From Methanoregulaceae archaeon (GTDB lineage Bacteria; Armatimonadota; Fimbriimonadia; Fimbriimonadales; Fimbriimonadaceae), in assembly GCA_020850325.1 (NCBI GenBank), contig JADZEW010000015.1, positions 1-64,000 on the forward strand: 64,000 nt of DNA. Reading direction: 5' to 3'. The notes below the pieces were generated by a model. That model was given only the letters and a program-made list of their open reading frames with translations, was not told where the DNA came from and made no database searches. Positions 50,518 to 58,934 of the stretch are shown here, in pieces. A program made the translations under genes and the position numbers. Each line of letters begins with the position of its first letter. Position 1 is the stretch's first letter.

Positions 50518-51255
50518 TCACAACAGACCTCGTTCGCGGCCGACCTTCATGACAACGGCCTCGGCCAACGAAAGCGGGTGCGCGCCCGGATGCTGAGGAA
50601 TGTTCCGCCGCTGGGCGATCGGCAGCCACACCTCGCGCATTAATCGCTCCTGTACGGTGGTGGGCAGCTGCGGGAATCGGTCGCACAGTTGGCGGAGCGC
50701 CTGATACTCCTCGGAGGTGACGTCCTTGAGATCGCCGACGAACGCCTCGTACGGGTGGATACCGTCCTGGTGAGGAGTTGCGACGAACCGAGGCATGCCC
50801 CGCTTCTCAATGACGACAATGGTGTTGGCCGCGAAGTCGCCGATACGCTGCGCGCGTGGATTGCTCAGGATGGCGAGCGCTCCCAGCAAGAACCCACCGG
50901 GAAGGAAGTCGGCGACCCGCAGGAAGTTGCGCCCGAGCGCCGAGATAAACACGACCGGAGTCCCGTCCGCCATCCGCACCCGGATCGAAAGCGCCATTTT
51001 GCCGATGGTCTGTCCATTGTTGAGACCTTCGAACAGGGCGAAGTAGGCCAGCCACCCGGTAGACGACACGATCCCGATGATCGCTGAAGCATAGGGCTCA
51101 GGAACGACGGAAGCCACGCCCTGGATCAGCGTCAACATCGCGACCAGAATGAGGATCCAGTCAAGCAGTTGGGCCATAAAGCGGCTGCCTAACCCGGCGA
51201 CGCGGTACGTGACGATCGTCTTCTCGGGGCTCAGCACCGCCAACTGGTGGGCCAT
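50518..51255 (-). CDS. RDD-family membrane protein
   Basis: A 245-residue membrane protein. The RDD hallmarks are present: VAGLGSRFMAQLLDWILILVAMLTLIQG (Arg and the two Asp region), NNGQTIGKMALSIRVR and GRNFLRVADFLPGGFLLGALAILSNPRAQRIGDFAANTIVVIEKR. It has about four spans, then a soluble C-terminal region of about 80 residues. The function of RDD proteins is mostly unknown (sodium or ion transport in a few). It is divergent from a DUF58 gene with only 16 nt between starts, a pairing seen in the MoxR/DUF58/RDD clusters. Confidence 0.9.
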   Translation of the reverse strand: MAHQLAVLSPEKTIVTYRVAGLGSRFMAQLLDWILILVAMLTLIQGVASVVPEPYASAIIGIVSSTGWLAYFALFEGLNNGQTIGKMALSIRVRMADGTPVVFISALGRNFLRVADFLPGGFLLGALAILSNPRAQRIGDFAANTIVVIEKRGMPRFVATPHQDGIHPYEAFVGDLKDVTSEEYQALRQLCDRFPQLPTTVQERLMREVWLPIAQRRNIPQHPGAHPLSLAEAVVMKVGRERGLL

Positions 51256-51271
51256 ACTGGGATGCTACCGC

Positions 51272-52579
51272 ATGATTCCAACCAAGCGACTCTGGGCCCT
51301 GTTCGCGGCCGGGATTCCTATCGCCGTCATCTCCGCGGTGGCCGGTCAGGGTTGGGTCATTTACGCGTACAACGGGATGTTGCTCGTGGCGGCTTGGATC
51401 ACCAGCCGAATGAGCCCCGATATCACGCACCTTAGGGCGGTTCGAGAGTTCGATCCCGTCTTGTCGGTTCGGGCCGCGAATCGGATTCGCCTTCGTCTGG
51501 TGAATGATGGAGTGGAGCCCCTGCGCGGAAGACTTCGCGACGAACCCCCGGCTTCTTTTGAGACCGAGCACTGTGAGTTCCCACTCCATCTCGAAGCGGG
51601 AGCTGAACGCACCTACAGTTACGATACGATTCCGCCTAGCCGCGGTGCGGACTACTTTCGCGGCACGTTCTTGCGGCTCGCGTGTCCGCTGGGTTTGGTC
51701 GAGCGCCAGCTCAAGCTGCCGACCGAGCAGCCAGTCCGGGTCTATCCCAACGTGCTGGCCCTGCGCGAGTTTGACTTGCTGAAGCAGAAGGGCAAGCTCC
51801 GCGATTTGGGCATCCGGGTGTCGCGGATGCGCGGCCTCGGTTCCGAGTTCGAGTCGCTGCGCGAGTATGCCCTCGGCGACGACATCCGCAAGGTCGATTG
51901 GAAAGCCACCGCCCGCCGTGGCAAGCTGATCGTTCGGCAATACGAGCAAGAGCGGAACCAGCCGGTGCTGATCGCGATCGACATCGGCCGCCGCATGCTC
52001 TCGGAGGTCAACGGCGTCACCAAACTCGACCACGTCCTCGATGCGCTGCTCATGCTGACTCATGCGGCTTCGGCGGCCGGTGACCTCGTCGGGCTCCTGG
52101 TTTACTCGGATCGTGTCCATCGCTATATCCCGCCACGCAAGGGCCGCAACCAAATGGGCTTCATCATCGAGGCCATCCACGACCTGCTTGCTGACCCCGT
52201 AGAGTCGGACCCCATGGGTGCGTTCGCCTATCTGGCCGCGCGCTGGAAACGGCGTTCGCTCATCGTCAACTTCACCGACGTGGAGACCGGCGAAGAAGGG
52301 CAGCGATTGGCTTCGGCATTGGGGTCGCTCGTTCGGCGCCATATTGTGCTCACCGCCCGAATCGCCGACCCGCGGTTGCAGGAGTTAGTCGAAGCTTCCC
52401 CGTCCCGCCCCGAGACGTTTTTCCGTAAGGCTTCGGCCCTCCAGTTCGTCGACGAGCGTCGCGAAGCGGGGGCGGCCCTCTCCGCCGCGGGCATGCACCA
52501 CCTGGAATCTGAGCCCCAGGAGTTGGCTTCCGCCTTGGTCAGCTTCTATTTCCACGTAAAGGAGAAGTCGCTGCTCTGA
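51272..52579 (+). CDS. DUF58 (von Willebrand A-like) protein
   Basis: A 435-residue protein of the DUF58 family. Two membrane spans lie near residues 8-45 (LWALFAAGIPIAVISAVAG and VIYAYNGMLLVAAWI). The C-terminal part has the family core RGLGSEFESLREYALGDDIRKVDWKATARRGKLIVRQYEQER, with a DxS-like metal site near LIAIDIGRRML, as in a von Willebrand fold. DUF58 proteins work with MoxR AAA ATPases to assemble or fold envelope enzymes; no moxR is in the window. I chose ATG 51272 over 51149, whose start lies inside the divergent RDD gene. Confidence 0.85.
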   Translation: MIPTKRLWALFAAGIPIAVISAVAGQGWVIYAYNGMLLVAAWITSRMSPDITHLRAVREFDPVLSVRAANRIRLRLVNDGVEPLRGRLRDEPPASFETEHCEFPLHLEAGAERTYSYDTIPPSRGADYFRGTFLRLACPLGLVERQLKLPTEQPVRVYPNVLALREFDLLKQKGKLRDLGIRVSRMRGLGSEFESLREYALGDDIRKVDWKATARRGKLIVRQYEQERNQPVLIAIDIGRRMLSEVNGVTKLDHVLDALLMLTHAASAAGDLVGLLVYSDRVHRYIPPRKGRNQMGFIIEAIHDLLADPVESDPMGAFAYLAARWKRRSLIVNFTDVETGEEGQRLASALGSLVRRHIVLTARIADPRLQELVEASPSRPETFFRKASALQFVDERREAGAALSAAGMHHLESEPQELASALVSFYFHVKEKSLL

Positions 52580-52609
52580 CGAACACGTCAGAATGAGAGC
52601 AGGCGATCT

Positions 52610-55600
52610 TTGCGAGGGTTTTTACGGCTTGTAGCATGGCTTTGTACGGTCGTGCCGGTGGCCATTCTTCTAGGATGGGGTACGGCGTTCTTGACGTCGT
52701 GCGTTGTTGCGCTCTCCGCTGGCGGGGTTCCGATCATCTACCGCTACGACACTCCCGGCGGCCTCCTGACTGCGCGCGCCGACTCGTACCGGTGGAGCAT
52801 TCCGCGGAACACCCTGCAGCTGCGCAAGCTCGAGATCACCGATCCAGATGGGCTGTCCGTTGCGCGAGTAGGTGAGCTGTTGCTCAGCGACTTCGTCCCC
52901 GGCCAGAAGCCGGTGCAGGTTCGCCTACGCGATGTTTTTGTTCGTCTCGAGCGCAAAGCCGACGGCCACTTTCGCCTCGAAGAGTGGATGCCCGCCGAAG
53001 TGGGTGAACCTTCGGAGGTGGCTTACACGGTCGACGCCGGTCGGGTGTCGGTGCTCTGGGATGATTTCGCAGGTAAGTCGCGGTGGCGCAAGTGGGTCTC
53101 CACGCCTCGGTTGCGGCTCGATGGTCGAGGCGCGGAGTGGATCGCTTCCGGCCGGCTGAAGATCGAGGACGCGGGCTACCTGAGCGCGCGCATTGCGTCC
53201 AACCCAGAATCGGGAATCACCGGCGATCTTCGGTTCCACAACCTCGATGTGGCGGGGCTTGTGCGGCGGTTTGCCGACATGCCCGAAAGCCGGGACCTGC
53301 CCGAGATTCGCGACGTCCGAGTTGCCTCGTCCCTAGTTCAGGGCCACCTGCGGTTCGGACTACCTCCTGAGAAGCCGGTGGTTCTCGCGGGGCGGCTTCG
53401 CGCATCGACCGACGGCTTCCGATTTGGGCCTGACATTGCCGCGGAGCAGAGCTCCATCGATGCGGTCCTCACCAATCAAGGGGTGCGCGGCCAAGTGGTG
53501 TTTGCCGATCGCAAGGTGGCGGGCTCCTTCTCGGGAGTCGCACGCTGGGAACCTGATCTGGTGGTTTCCGGCAGCCTGTTGGCCCGAGCCGATCGATCGG
53601 GCAGCCTCCCTAACCTCCTTCGCGCCAGTCTGCCGAAGGGCCTCGATCTCCGTCGCCCCAGCTATGATGGTTGGATCGACTACCGGCCCCGGGGCGGATG
53701 GGCAGCGCTCGGCGATGTCGCCGCGGAGAGCTTGAACTACGAGGGCGAGCAGGTTCGTCAAATTGTGGCTCGGCTCAGCTACCAATCGGATCAGCTGTTG
53801 CTCGCCGATCTGCGTGGTGCCTATGCCCAGAATCCCGTCACGGGCGACCTGCAGCTGAATCTGCGCACTCAGACGCTGCGGGGCCAAGTCTCCGCGGCTC
53901 GGGTGAATGTTGCGGACGTGGCGCGGCGCTTCGGCCTCCCGGCACTCGAGGGTCGAGGCGAGGCGCGGCTGGCGATGTCGGGCACGGTTGCCAAGCCTGT
54001 CCTCGAACTCCGAGCCACCGGTAACGCGACGTCGAGAGAACTGGGTTACGACGCCCGACTCGGGCGATTTGAGCTGGTGGCGGGCCTGGCTGCCAATCAG
54101 GTGACCGTAGATCGACTGACCGTCGTTGGCCCATCGGGAACCGCGTATGCGTTGGGCAAAGTGGACTTGCGAGATCGCAGTCTCGACTTCGATGTCCTGG
54201 CGACCAGCGTGCCGCTCGGCAACTTCTTCGAGGCCATCGAGGCATCAGCGGCATTCTCAGGCACGGTCAGAGGAACGTTTGAAAGTCCGATCGCGCTCGG
54301 ACAGCTGGAGCTCTTCGGTGCTCAGGCCGCGGGCCAGACCATTCCTTATGCGCGAGGCGATGTCGAGATCGACCGTCGAGGGCTCTCGGCCGATCAGGTG
54401 CTCGCGTTCAAACGAGGAGCCACCGCGCGGGGCGAGTTTGGCCTGACCTTTGGCAATCAAGCGTTGACCGGCAACTTTACGACGACCGGCGTTAATCTGT
54501 CCGACTACCCACCCGAGGGTATTTCCGGGATCGCCCGCGTGACACGAGCAACTCTGGCGGGCACGCTGGAGTCTCCCGTGCTCAATGCGGATGTAACTGC
54601 CGATACGCTGGTGGTCGCGAATGTTCGGTTTGGCGATGTCACCGCCAAGGCACGCATCGAGGGCAGGACGCTGTACATCGAGGAAGCATCGGCGGCCAGC
54701 GACACGGGGAGTCTGAAGGGCTCCGGCAACTTTTCGCTGGATGACGTGAGCGGCACTTTCGATGTCGAGGCTGACCAGTTCGCGCTCGCCCCGCTGCTGC
54801 GAGAACTGCCACTCGATCTGGCGGTGGAAGGGAGTCTCGACGGGCGCGCCCAGGGTTCCTTCGCCGACGGGAAGCTGAAGACGTTGTCGAGCGATGGCCA
54901 AATCTCGGGGCTACGGGTCAATCAGGCCTTCTTGGGGAATGGACCGTTGGTGGTAAAGGGCGAGGATGGCATTTGGGAAGCATCGCTGTTCCTCGGCGAC
55001 CTGAACTCGTATCTCGAACTGCCGAGCATGATCTTTGATCAGGCGACGAACCAGATCAAGGGCGAGGTCGTCGCAAACAACTTTGATATCCAACTGCTCT
55101 ACCAGTCATTCGAGCGGTATCTCGTGGATGCCGATGGCGCGTCGCGCCTCCCTGAAGATCTACGTGAGAAACTCGCGACCACATCCGGCGAACTGGACCT
55201 CAGCGCGCAGCTCAGTGGCAACGTCGACAACATGAACGTCGAGGTGCCTACGCTTTCCCTCAACCAACTGAACTTCGAGGGGCAAGACGCGGGTGACCTG
55301 CAGGTCAAAGGACGGCGCGAGAATCGAGTGTGGACCCTTGATCAGTTTGAATGGCAAGGCGGACCGGCGCTGGTCAAGCTCAACCGGGCGCGGATCGACG
55401 AGCACGGCGAAATCGATATCGACGGTGAGGTGAACGACCTTCGGTGGGCTTGGTTTGCCCCGCTCTACCCGGGGCTGGCGAGCGTACGAGGGGAGACCGA
55501 CTTTCCCTTCCTCGTCACCGGCATGACCCGCTCGCCGGAGATCCGCGCCTCGCTCAGCTACGAAGAACGTCCGCCCGAGACCGTGATCACCCCGTGGCCC

Positions 55601-57163
55601 AGCACGCGGTTAGCCCTTCGAGACGCCCGAGCACGCACCCGCCGCATCGATCTCGACACGATCTCGATCGAGGCGGGTGAGATCAATGCCTCGGGGGCGT
55701 ACAACTTCGATGGCTTCACCGGGCCGATCGAGGCAAAAATCCCCTTCAACTATCCGTTCGAGATTCCCGCAGATCGCGAGATCTTCGCCCGAGTGAGTCT
55801 CCCCGAGCGACCCCTGAACTCGCTGACCGACTTCCTTCCGGGCCTCGACGTTAATCGGACTGAGGGATCAGTTCGGGGCGAGGTGGAAGTGCGCGGTCTC
55901 CGCGATGCGCTCAAGGTGACGGGATTGGCCGAGGCTCGGGCCAAGGAGGTCGCTTGGCAGGGCTTCGCAACCGCGCTCCGCGACTTCAAACTGGACACGT
56001 CCTTCAACGGCGAGTCCGTGGCGATCCGTGGCTCCGCAATCGGCTCCGACGGCGGATCACTGAGTATCGAAGACGCGGGGCTCAAGCTCGACAATCTGAG
56101 CGAGGCGTTCAGTTCCACTTTCGATACGCTCCTTGGCAACCAGCTCTATGGCTCTTTCAAGCTGAACGACTTCAAGATGGTCTACCAGGACCCAAAAGAG
56201 GGCGCCATGTCCGCCGCGCTTGGCGGCAACCTTAGCCTCAATGGCACGGTCCGCACTCCGGAGATCAGCGGCCAGCTGCTCATCAGTGAGGTCAACGCCG
56301 CCCCGCCATCCACCTTGGCCCAGGGAGGTCCGCCCCGCCATTTCCCGATCGACCCCCGCTTCAACGTCTCGTTACTTGCCACCGACTCCATGCGGATGCG
56401 GTTGAGTACCGGCACGTTCTTTTTGGGTGGCTCGGGTCAACTCTCTGGCCAGCTAAGTTCCCCCGACTTCACCTCGACGCTTGTGGTTGAACGCGGCTCA
56501 ATCCGTCTGCCGAACGCTCGGATCAACATTGAGCCGGGGGGCGAGATTGCCATCACGTACCGTCCAGGCCCCAACGGAACCAACGCCGGCCGCGCGGAGC
56601 TGAACATGGTCGGCCGCACGCAAGTGTCCGCCGAAAGTTACACCGGCAATGTCGAGCGATACGACGTCATCCTCAACATCACCGGCGACTTACTCCAAGA
56701 GGGTGGCCTGCAGCTGACCGCCCAAAGCGACCCGCCTGACCTGAGCCAGGAGCGCATCCTGATGATTCTCGGCCAGGGCGATGTGCTCGGCAGCCGACGG
56801 GGCGAGGCCTTCCGGGCCGATCGTCAACTTCAGTCAGCGCTCATCGGCATCGCGCTCCCCTACGTCGCGGGCGGGCTCACCGAGCGACTGGCCGACCAGC
56901 TGGGCCTCGACTATCTCAACATCGAATACAACACGTTCGATCGCTTGTCGGTGACGGCGGCGATGTCGCTCGGGCGGGACATCGTACTGAGTGGGCGGCG
57001 GCAGCTCTCCGAACCGTACCCGGGCGAGAAGGCCAAGTACGAGGTGCGGCTTAGCTATCGGCCGCCGTTCCGAAACCGGGCCTTGCGTAGGTTCAGTATA
57101 AGCATCGGCACCGACCAGGACCGGCCCTGGAAGATCATGATCGAGTATGGGTTCCGCTTCTAG
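52610..57163 (+). CDS. TamB-like outer-membrane assembly / lipid transport protein (DUF490)
   Basis: A 1517-residue protein: one N-terminal anchor (LVAWLCTVVPVAILLGWGTAFLTSC), a long beta-rich, low-complexity middle of the beta-taco/AsmA-like type, and the DUF490 C-terminus (about 1190-1517) with LLQEGGLQLTAQSDPPDLSQERILMILGQGDV, YVAGGLTERLADQLGLDYLNIEYNTFDRLSVTAAMSLGRDIVLSGRRQL and a final aromatic FRF. TamB bridges inner and outer membranes in assembly of autotransporters or transport of phospholipids. It supports a diderm cell plan. Start TTG 52610 is the best in-frame start; no ATG lies just before. No TamA/BamA gene is in the window. Confidence 0.85.
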   Translation: MRGFLRLVAWLCTVVPVAILLGWGTAFLTSCVVALSAGGVPIIYRYDTPGGLLTARADSYRWSIPRNTLQLRKLEITDPDGLSVARVGELLLSDFVPGQKPVQVRLRDVFVRLERKADGHFRLEEWMPAEVGEPSEVAYTVDAGRVSVLWDDFAGKSRWRKWVSTPRLRLDGRGAEWIASGRLKIEDAGYLSARIASNPESGITGDLRFHNLDVAGLVRRFADMPESRDLPEIRDVRVASSLVQGHLRFGLPPEKPVVLAGRLRASTDGFRFGPDIAAEQSSIDAVLTNQGVRGQVVFADRKVAGSFSGVARWEPDLVVSGSLLARADRSGSLPNLLRASLPKGLDLRRPSYDGWIDYRPRGGWAALGDVAAESLNYEGEQVRQIVARLSYQSDQLLLADLRGAYAQNPVTGDLQLNLRTQTLRGQVSAARVNVADVARRFGLPALEGRGEARLAMSGTVAKPVLELRATGNATSRELGYDARLGRFELVAGLAANQVTVDRLTVVGPSGTAYALGKVDLRDRSLDFDVLATSVPLGNFFEAIEASAAFSGTVRGTFESPIALGQLELFGAQAAGQTIPYARGDVEIDRRGLSADQVLAFKRGATARGEFGLTFGNQALTGNFTTTGVNLSDYPPEGISGIARVTRATLAGTLESPVLNADVTADTLVVANVRFGDVTAKARIEGRTLYIEEASAASDTGSLKGSGNFSLDDVSGTFDVEADQFALAPLLRELPLDLAVEGSLDGRAQGSFADGKLKTLSSDGQISGLRVNQAFLGNGPLVVKGEDGIWEASLFLGDLNSYLELPSMIFDQATNQIKGEVVANNFDIQLLYQSFERYLVDADGASRLPEDLREKLATTSGELDLSAQLSGNVDNMNVEVPTLSLNQLNFEGQDAGDLQVKGRRENRVWTLDQFEWQGGPALVKLNRARIDEHGEIDIDGEVNDLRWAWFAPLYPGLASVRGETDFPFLVTGMTRSPEIRASLSYEERPPETVITPWPSTRLALRDARARTRRIDLDTISIEAGEINASGAYNFDGFTGPIEAKIPFNYPFEIPADREIFARVSLPERPLNSLTDFLPGLDVNRTEGSVRGEVEVRGLRDALKVTGLAEARAKEVAWQGFATALRDFKLDTSFNGESVAIRGSAIGSDGGSLSIEDAGLKLDNLSEAFSSTFDTLLGNQLYGSFKLNDFKMVYQDPKEGAMSAALGGNLSLNGTVRTPEISGQLLISEVNAAPPSTLAQGGPPRHFPIDPRFNVSLLATDSMRMRLSTGTFFLGGSGQLSGQLSSPDFTSTLVVERGSIRLPNARINIEPGGEIAITYRPGPNGTNAGRAELNMVGRTQVSAESYTGNVERYDVILNITGDLLQEGGLQLTAQSDPPDLSQERILMILGQGDVLGSRRGEAFRADRQLQSALIGIALPYVAGGLTERLADQLGLDYLNIEYNTFDRLSVTAAMSLGRDIVLSGRRQLSEPYPGEKAKYEVRLSYRPPFRNRALRRFSISIGTDQDRPWKIMIEYGFRF

Positions 57164-57166
57164 AGC

Positions 57167-58852
57167 CTAGCCGACCAGCTGCTTGAGCACGTCGGCGAAC
57201 TTCTCTTTGACCACCTTGCGGCGCACCTTAAGGCTCGGCGTGAGTTCGCCCGTCTCAATGCTGAACGCCGCCGCGAGCACGGTGTGCTTCTTCACCTTCT
57301 CGAAGTCGGCGAGCGTCTTGTTCACGCCGTCGAGCTCGCTCTTGATGAGGGCCTTCACATCATCTCGCGCGGCGAGCGTCTGGTCGTCGGCGTCGGTCTC
57401 AAACTTCTCGCGGACGCGGTCGAAGTTGGGGATAATGAGCCCGTAAAGAAACTCGTGGCCATCGCCGAACAGCACCACTTCTTGGATGAACGCGCTCTCC
57501 TTGAGCGTGTTCTCGATCTTCTGCGGCGCGACATTCTTGCCGTTCGCAAGCACGATGATGTCCTTCTTGCGGTCGGTGATCTTGAGGCTCTTGCCCTCGA
57601 ACTCGCCGATGTCGCCCGTGTGGAACCAGCCATCGGCATCGATCGCGTGGGCGGTCTCTTCCGGAAGGTTGTAGTAGCCCTCCATTAGCCCCGGACCCTT
57701 CACCAGGATCTCGCCATCCTCGGCGATCTTGATGTCCATGCCCATCGGCTCGCCCACCGTCCAATACTTGTTCCGGTCGGGGTGGTTCAGCGTCGTGCCG
57801 GCGGCGGTCTCGGTGAGTCCCCAGCCCTGTAGCACTGTGAAGCGGAATGCGAGATAGAATCGAGCGACGTGCGGGGGTAGCGCCGCTCCACCGGAAACGA
57901 AGAAGCGCATGCGTCCGCCGACCCGAGCGCGGATCTTCTCACCGACGATCTTGTCGAGAATCCCGGACAGCGGAGCGAACTTGCCGTCGGCGCGCTTGGC
58001 GCCCTGGTCGAGCGCCATAAAGAACAGCTTCTGGCGCAGCGCGGGTTGCTTCTTGGCCCCGTCGACGATCTTGTCCATCGTAGCTTCGAGGAAGCGCGGA
58101 ACGCAGAGCATGACCGTCGGCTGGACAGTCGTTAGGTCACTCGCTAGGGTGGCCAGGCTCTTCGAGAACGCGACCGTCGCGCCCATGTAGATGGGCAGCG
58201 CTTGCCCCGCCACACGCTCGAACACGTGAGACATCGGCAGGAACGTGAGGAACGTGTCTTCGTGGTTTAAGGGGTAGTTATCCTGCGCAAACTTGCACAC
58301 ATGTAGGATCGCGCGGGAGCTGAGCATCGCGCCTTTGGGGTTGCCGGTGGTACCGCTGGTGTAGATAAACGTGCTGACTTCATTCAGCTGCGCGGCGTCG
58401 ACTTCGCGTTCCCAATCGCTCACCGGCATATCGGTGGTCTTGGCGGCATCCATGATCTCGGGGAGAAGCCGCTTGCGGCCGTCGAACTCGGCGACCTTCG
58501 CCTGCTGTTCGGGGGTGCTCGAGATGACCGCCGCGCATTCGGCGTCGCGCACGATGTAGATCGTCTGGTCGGCGGGCAGGGTCGGGTAAATCGGCACGAG
58601 CACCACGCCAAGGCAGCGGCTCGCCCAATCGACGATGCTCCACTCGTAGCAGTTCTCGCTCTGCAGGGCGAGGCGGTCGCCCCGCTGCAGGCCCCACTCC
58701 TTGAGCACGGCGGAGACTCTGCGGACGAGGTCCTCGAGTTCGCGATAGGTGATCGAGCGAAACTCTTTGCCTTCAGGGACCAACATGGCCGACTTGTCTG
58801 GCCACGTGCGGCAGCTATGGCGCAGCGTGTAGGCGAGCGACTTCAGTTCCAT
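57167..58852 (-). CDS. Long-chain fatty-acid-CoA ligase (AMP-dependent)
   Basis: A 561-residue acyl-adenylating enzyme making acyl-CoA from fatty acid, ATP and CoA. The P-loop is TFIYTSGTTGNPKGAML, followed by FLPMSHVFERVAGQ, SGGAALPPHVARFY and LQGWGLTETAAGTTLN, the nucleotide site DGWFHTGDIGEFEGKSLKITDRKKDIIVLANGKNVAPQKIENTLKES and a C-terminal Lys-rich KVRRKVVKEKF. The match to long-chain (FadD/AAE) enzymes is close, including the gate region VFERVAG. It converges on tamB, with 3 nt between stops. A TATACT box lies 10 nt before ATG 58852. Confidence 0.92.
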   Translation of the reverse strand: MELKSLAYTLRHSCRTWPDKSAMLVPEGKEFRSITYRELEDLVRRVSAVLKEWGLQRGDRLALQSENCYEWSIVDWASRCLGVVLVPIYPTLPADQTIYIVRDAECAAVISSTPEQQAKVAEFDGRKRLLPEIMDAAKTTDMPVSDWEREVDAAQLNEVSTFIYTSGTTGNPKGAMLSSRAILHVCKFAQDNYPLNHEDTFLTFLPMSHVFERVAGQALPIYMGATVAFSKSLATLASDLTTVQPTVMLCVPRFLEATMDKIVDGAKKQPALRQKLFFMALDQGAKRADGKFAPLSGILDKIVGEKIRARVGGRMRFFVSGGAALPPHVARFYLAFRFTVLQGWGLTETAAGTTLNHPDRNKYWTVGEPMGMDIKIAEDGEILVKGPGLMEGYYNLPEETAHAIDADGWFHTGDIGEFEGKSLKITDRKKDIIVLANGKNVAPQKIENTLKESAFIQEVVLFGDGHEFLYGLIIPNFDRVREKFETDADDQTLAARDDVKALIKSELDGVNKTLADFEKVKKHTVLAAAFSIETGELTPSLKVRRKVVKEKFADVLKQLVG

Positions 58853-58875
58853 GATTCCGGGAAGTATAGCTTGCG

Positions 58876-58915
58876 CCCCCTCTCCGCGAGTGCATTTTTT
58901 CTCGCGGGGAGGGGG
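58876..58915. repeat. GC-rich intergenic hairpin (CTCGCGGG type)
   Basis: ccccctctccgcgag (58876-58890) and ctcgcggggaggggg (58901-58915), a 15-bp stem (one G-U) with a 10-nt loop, between fadD start and glyS stop. It may end the glyS transcript, though it has no clear T tract. It shares tctcgcggg with the hairpin at 33736-33785. Confidence 0.5.
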
Positions 58916-58934
58916 TTGGGGGTGGGGTCGTTGG

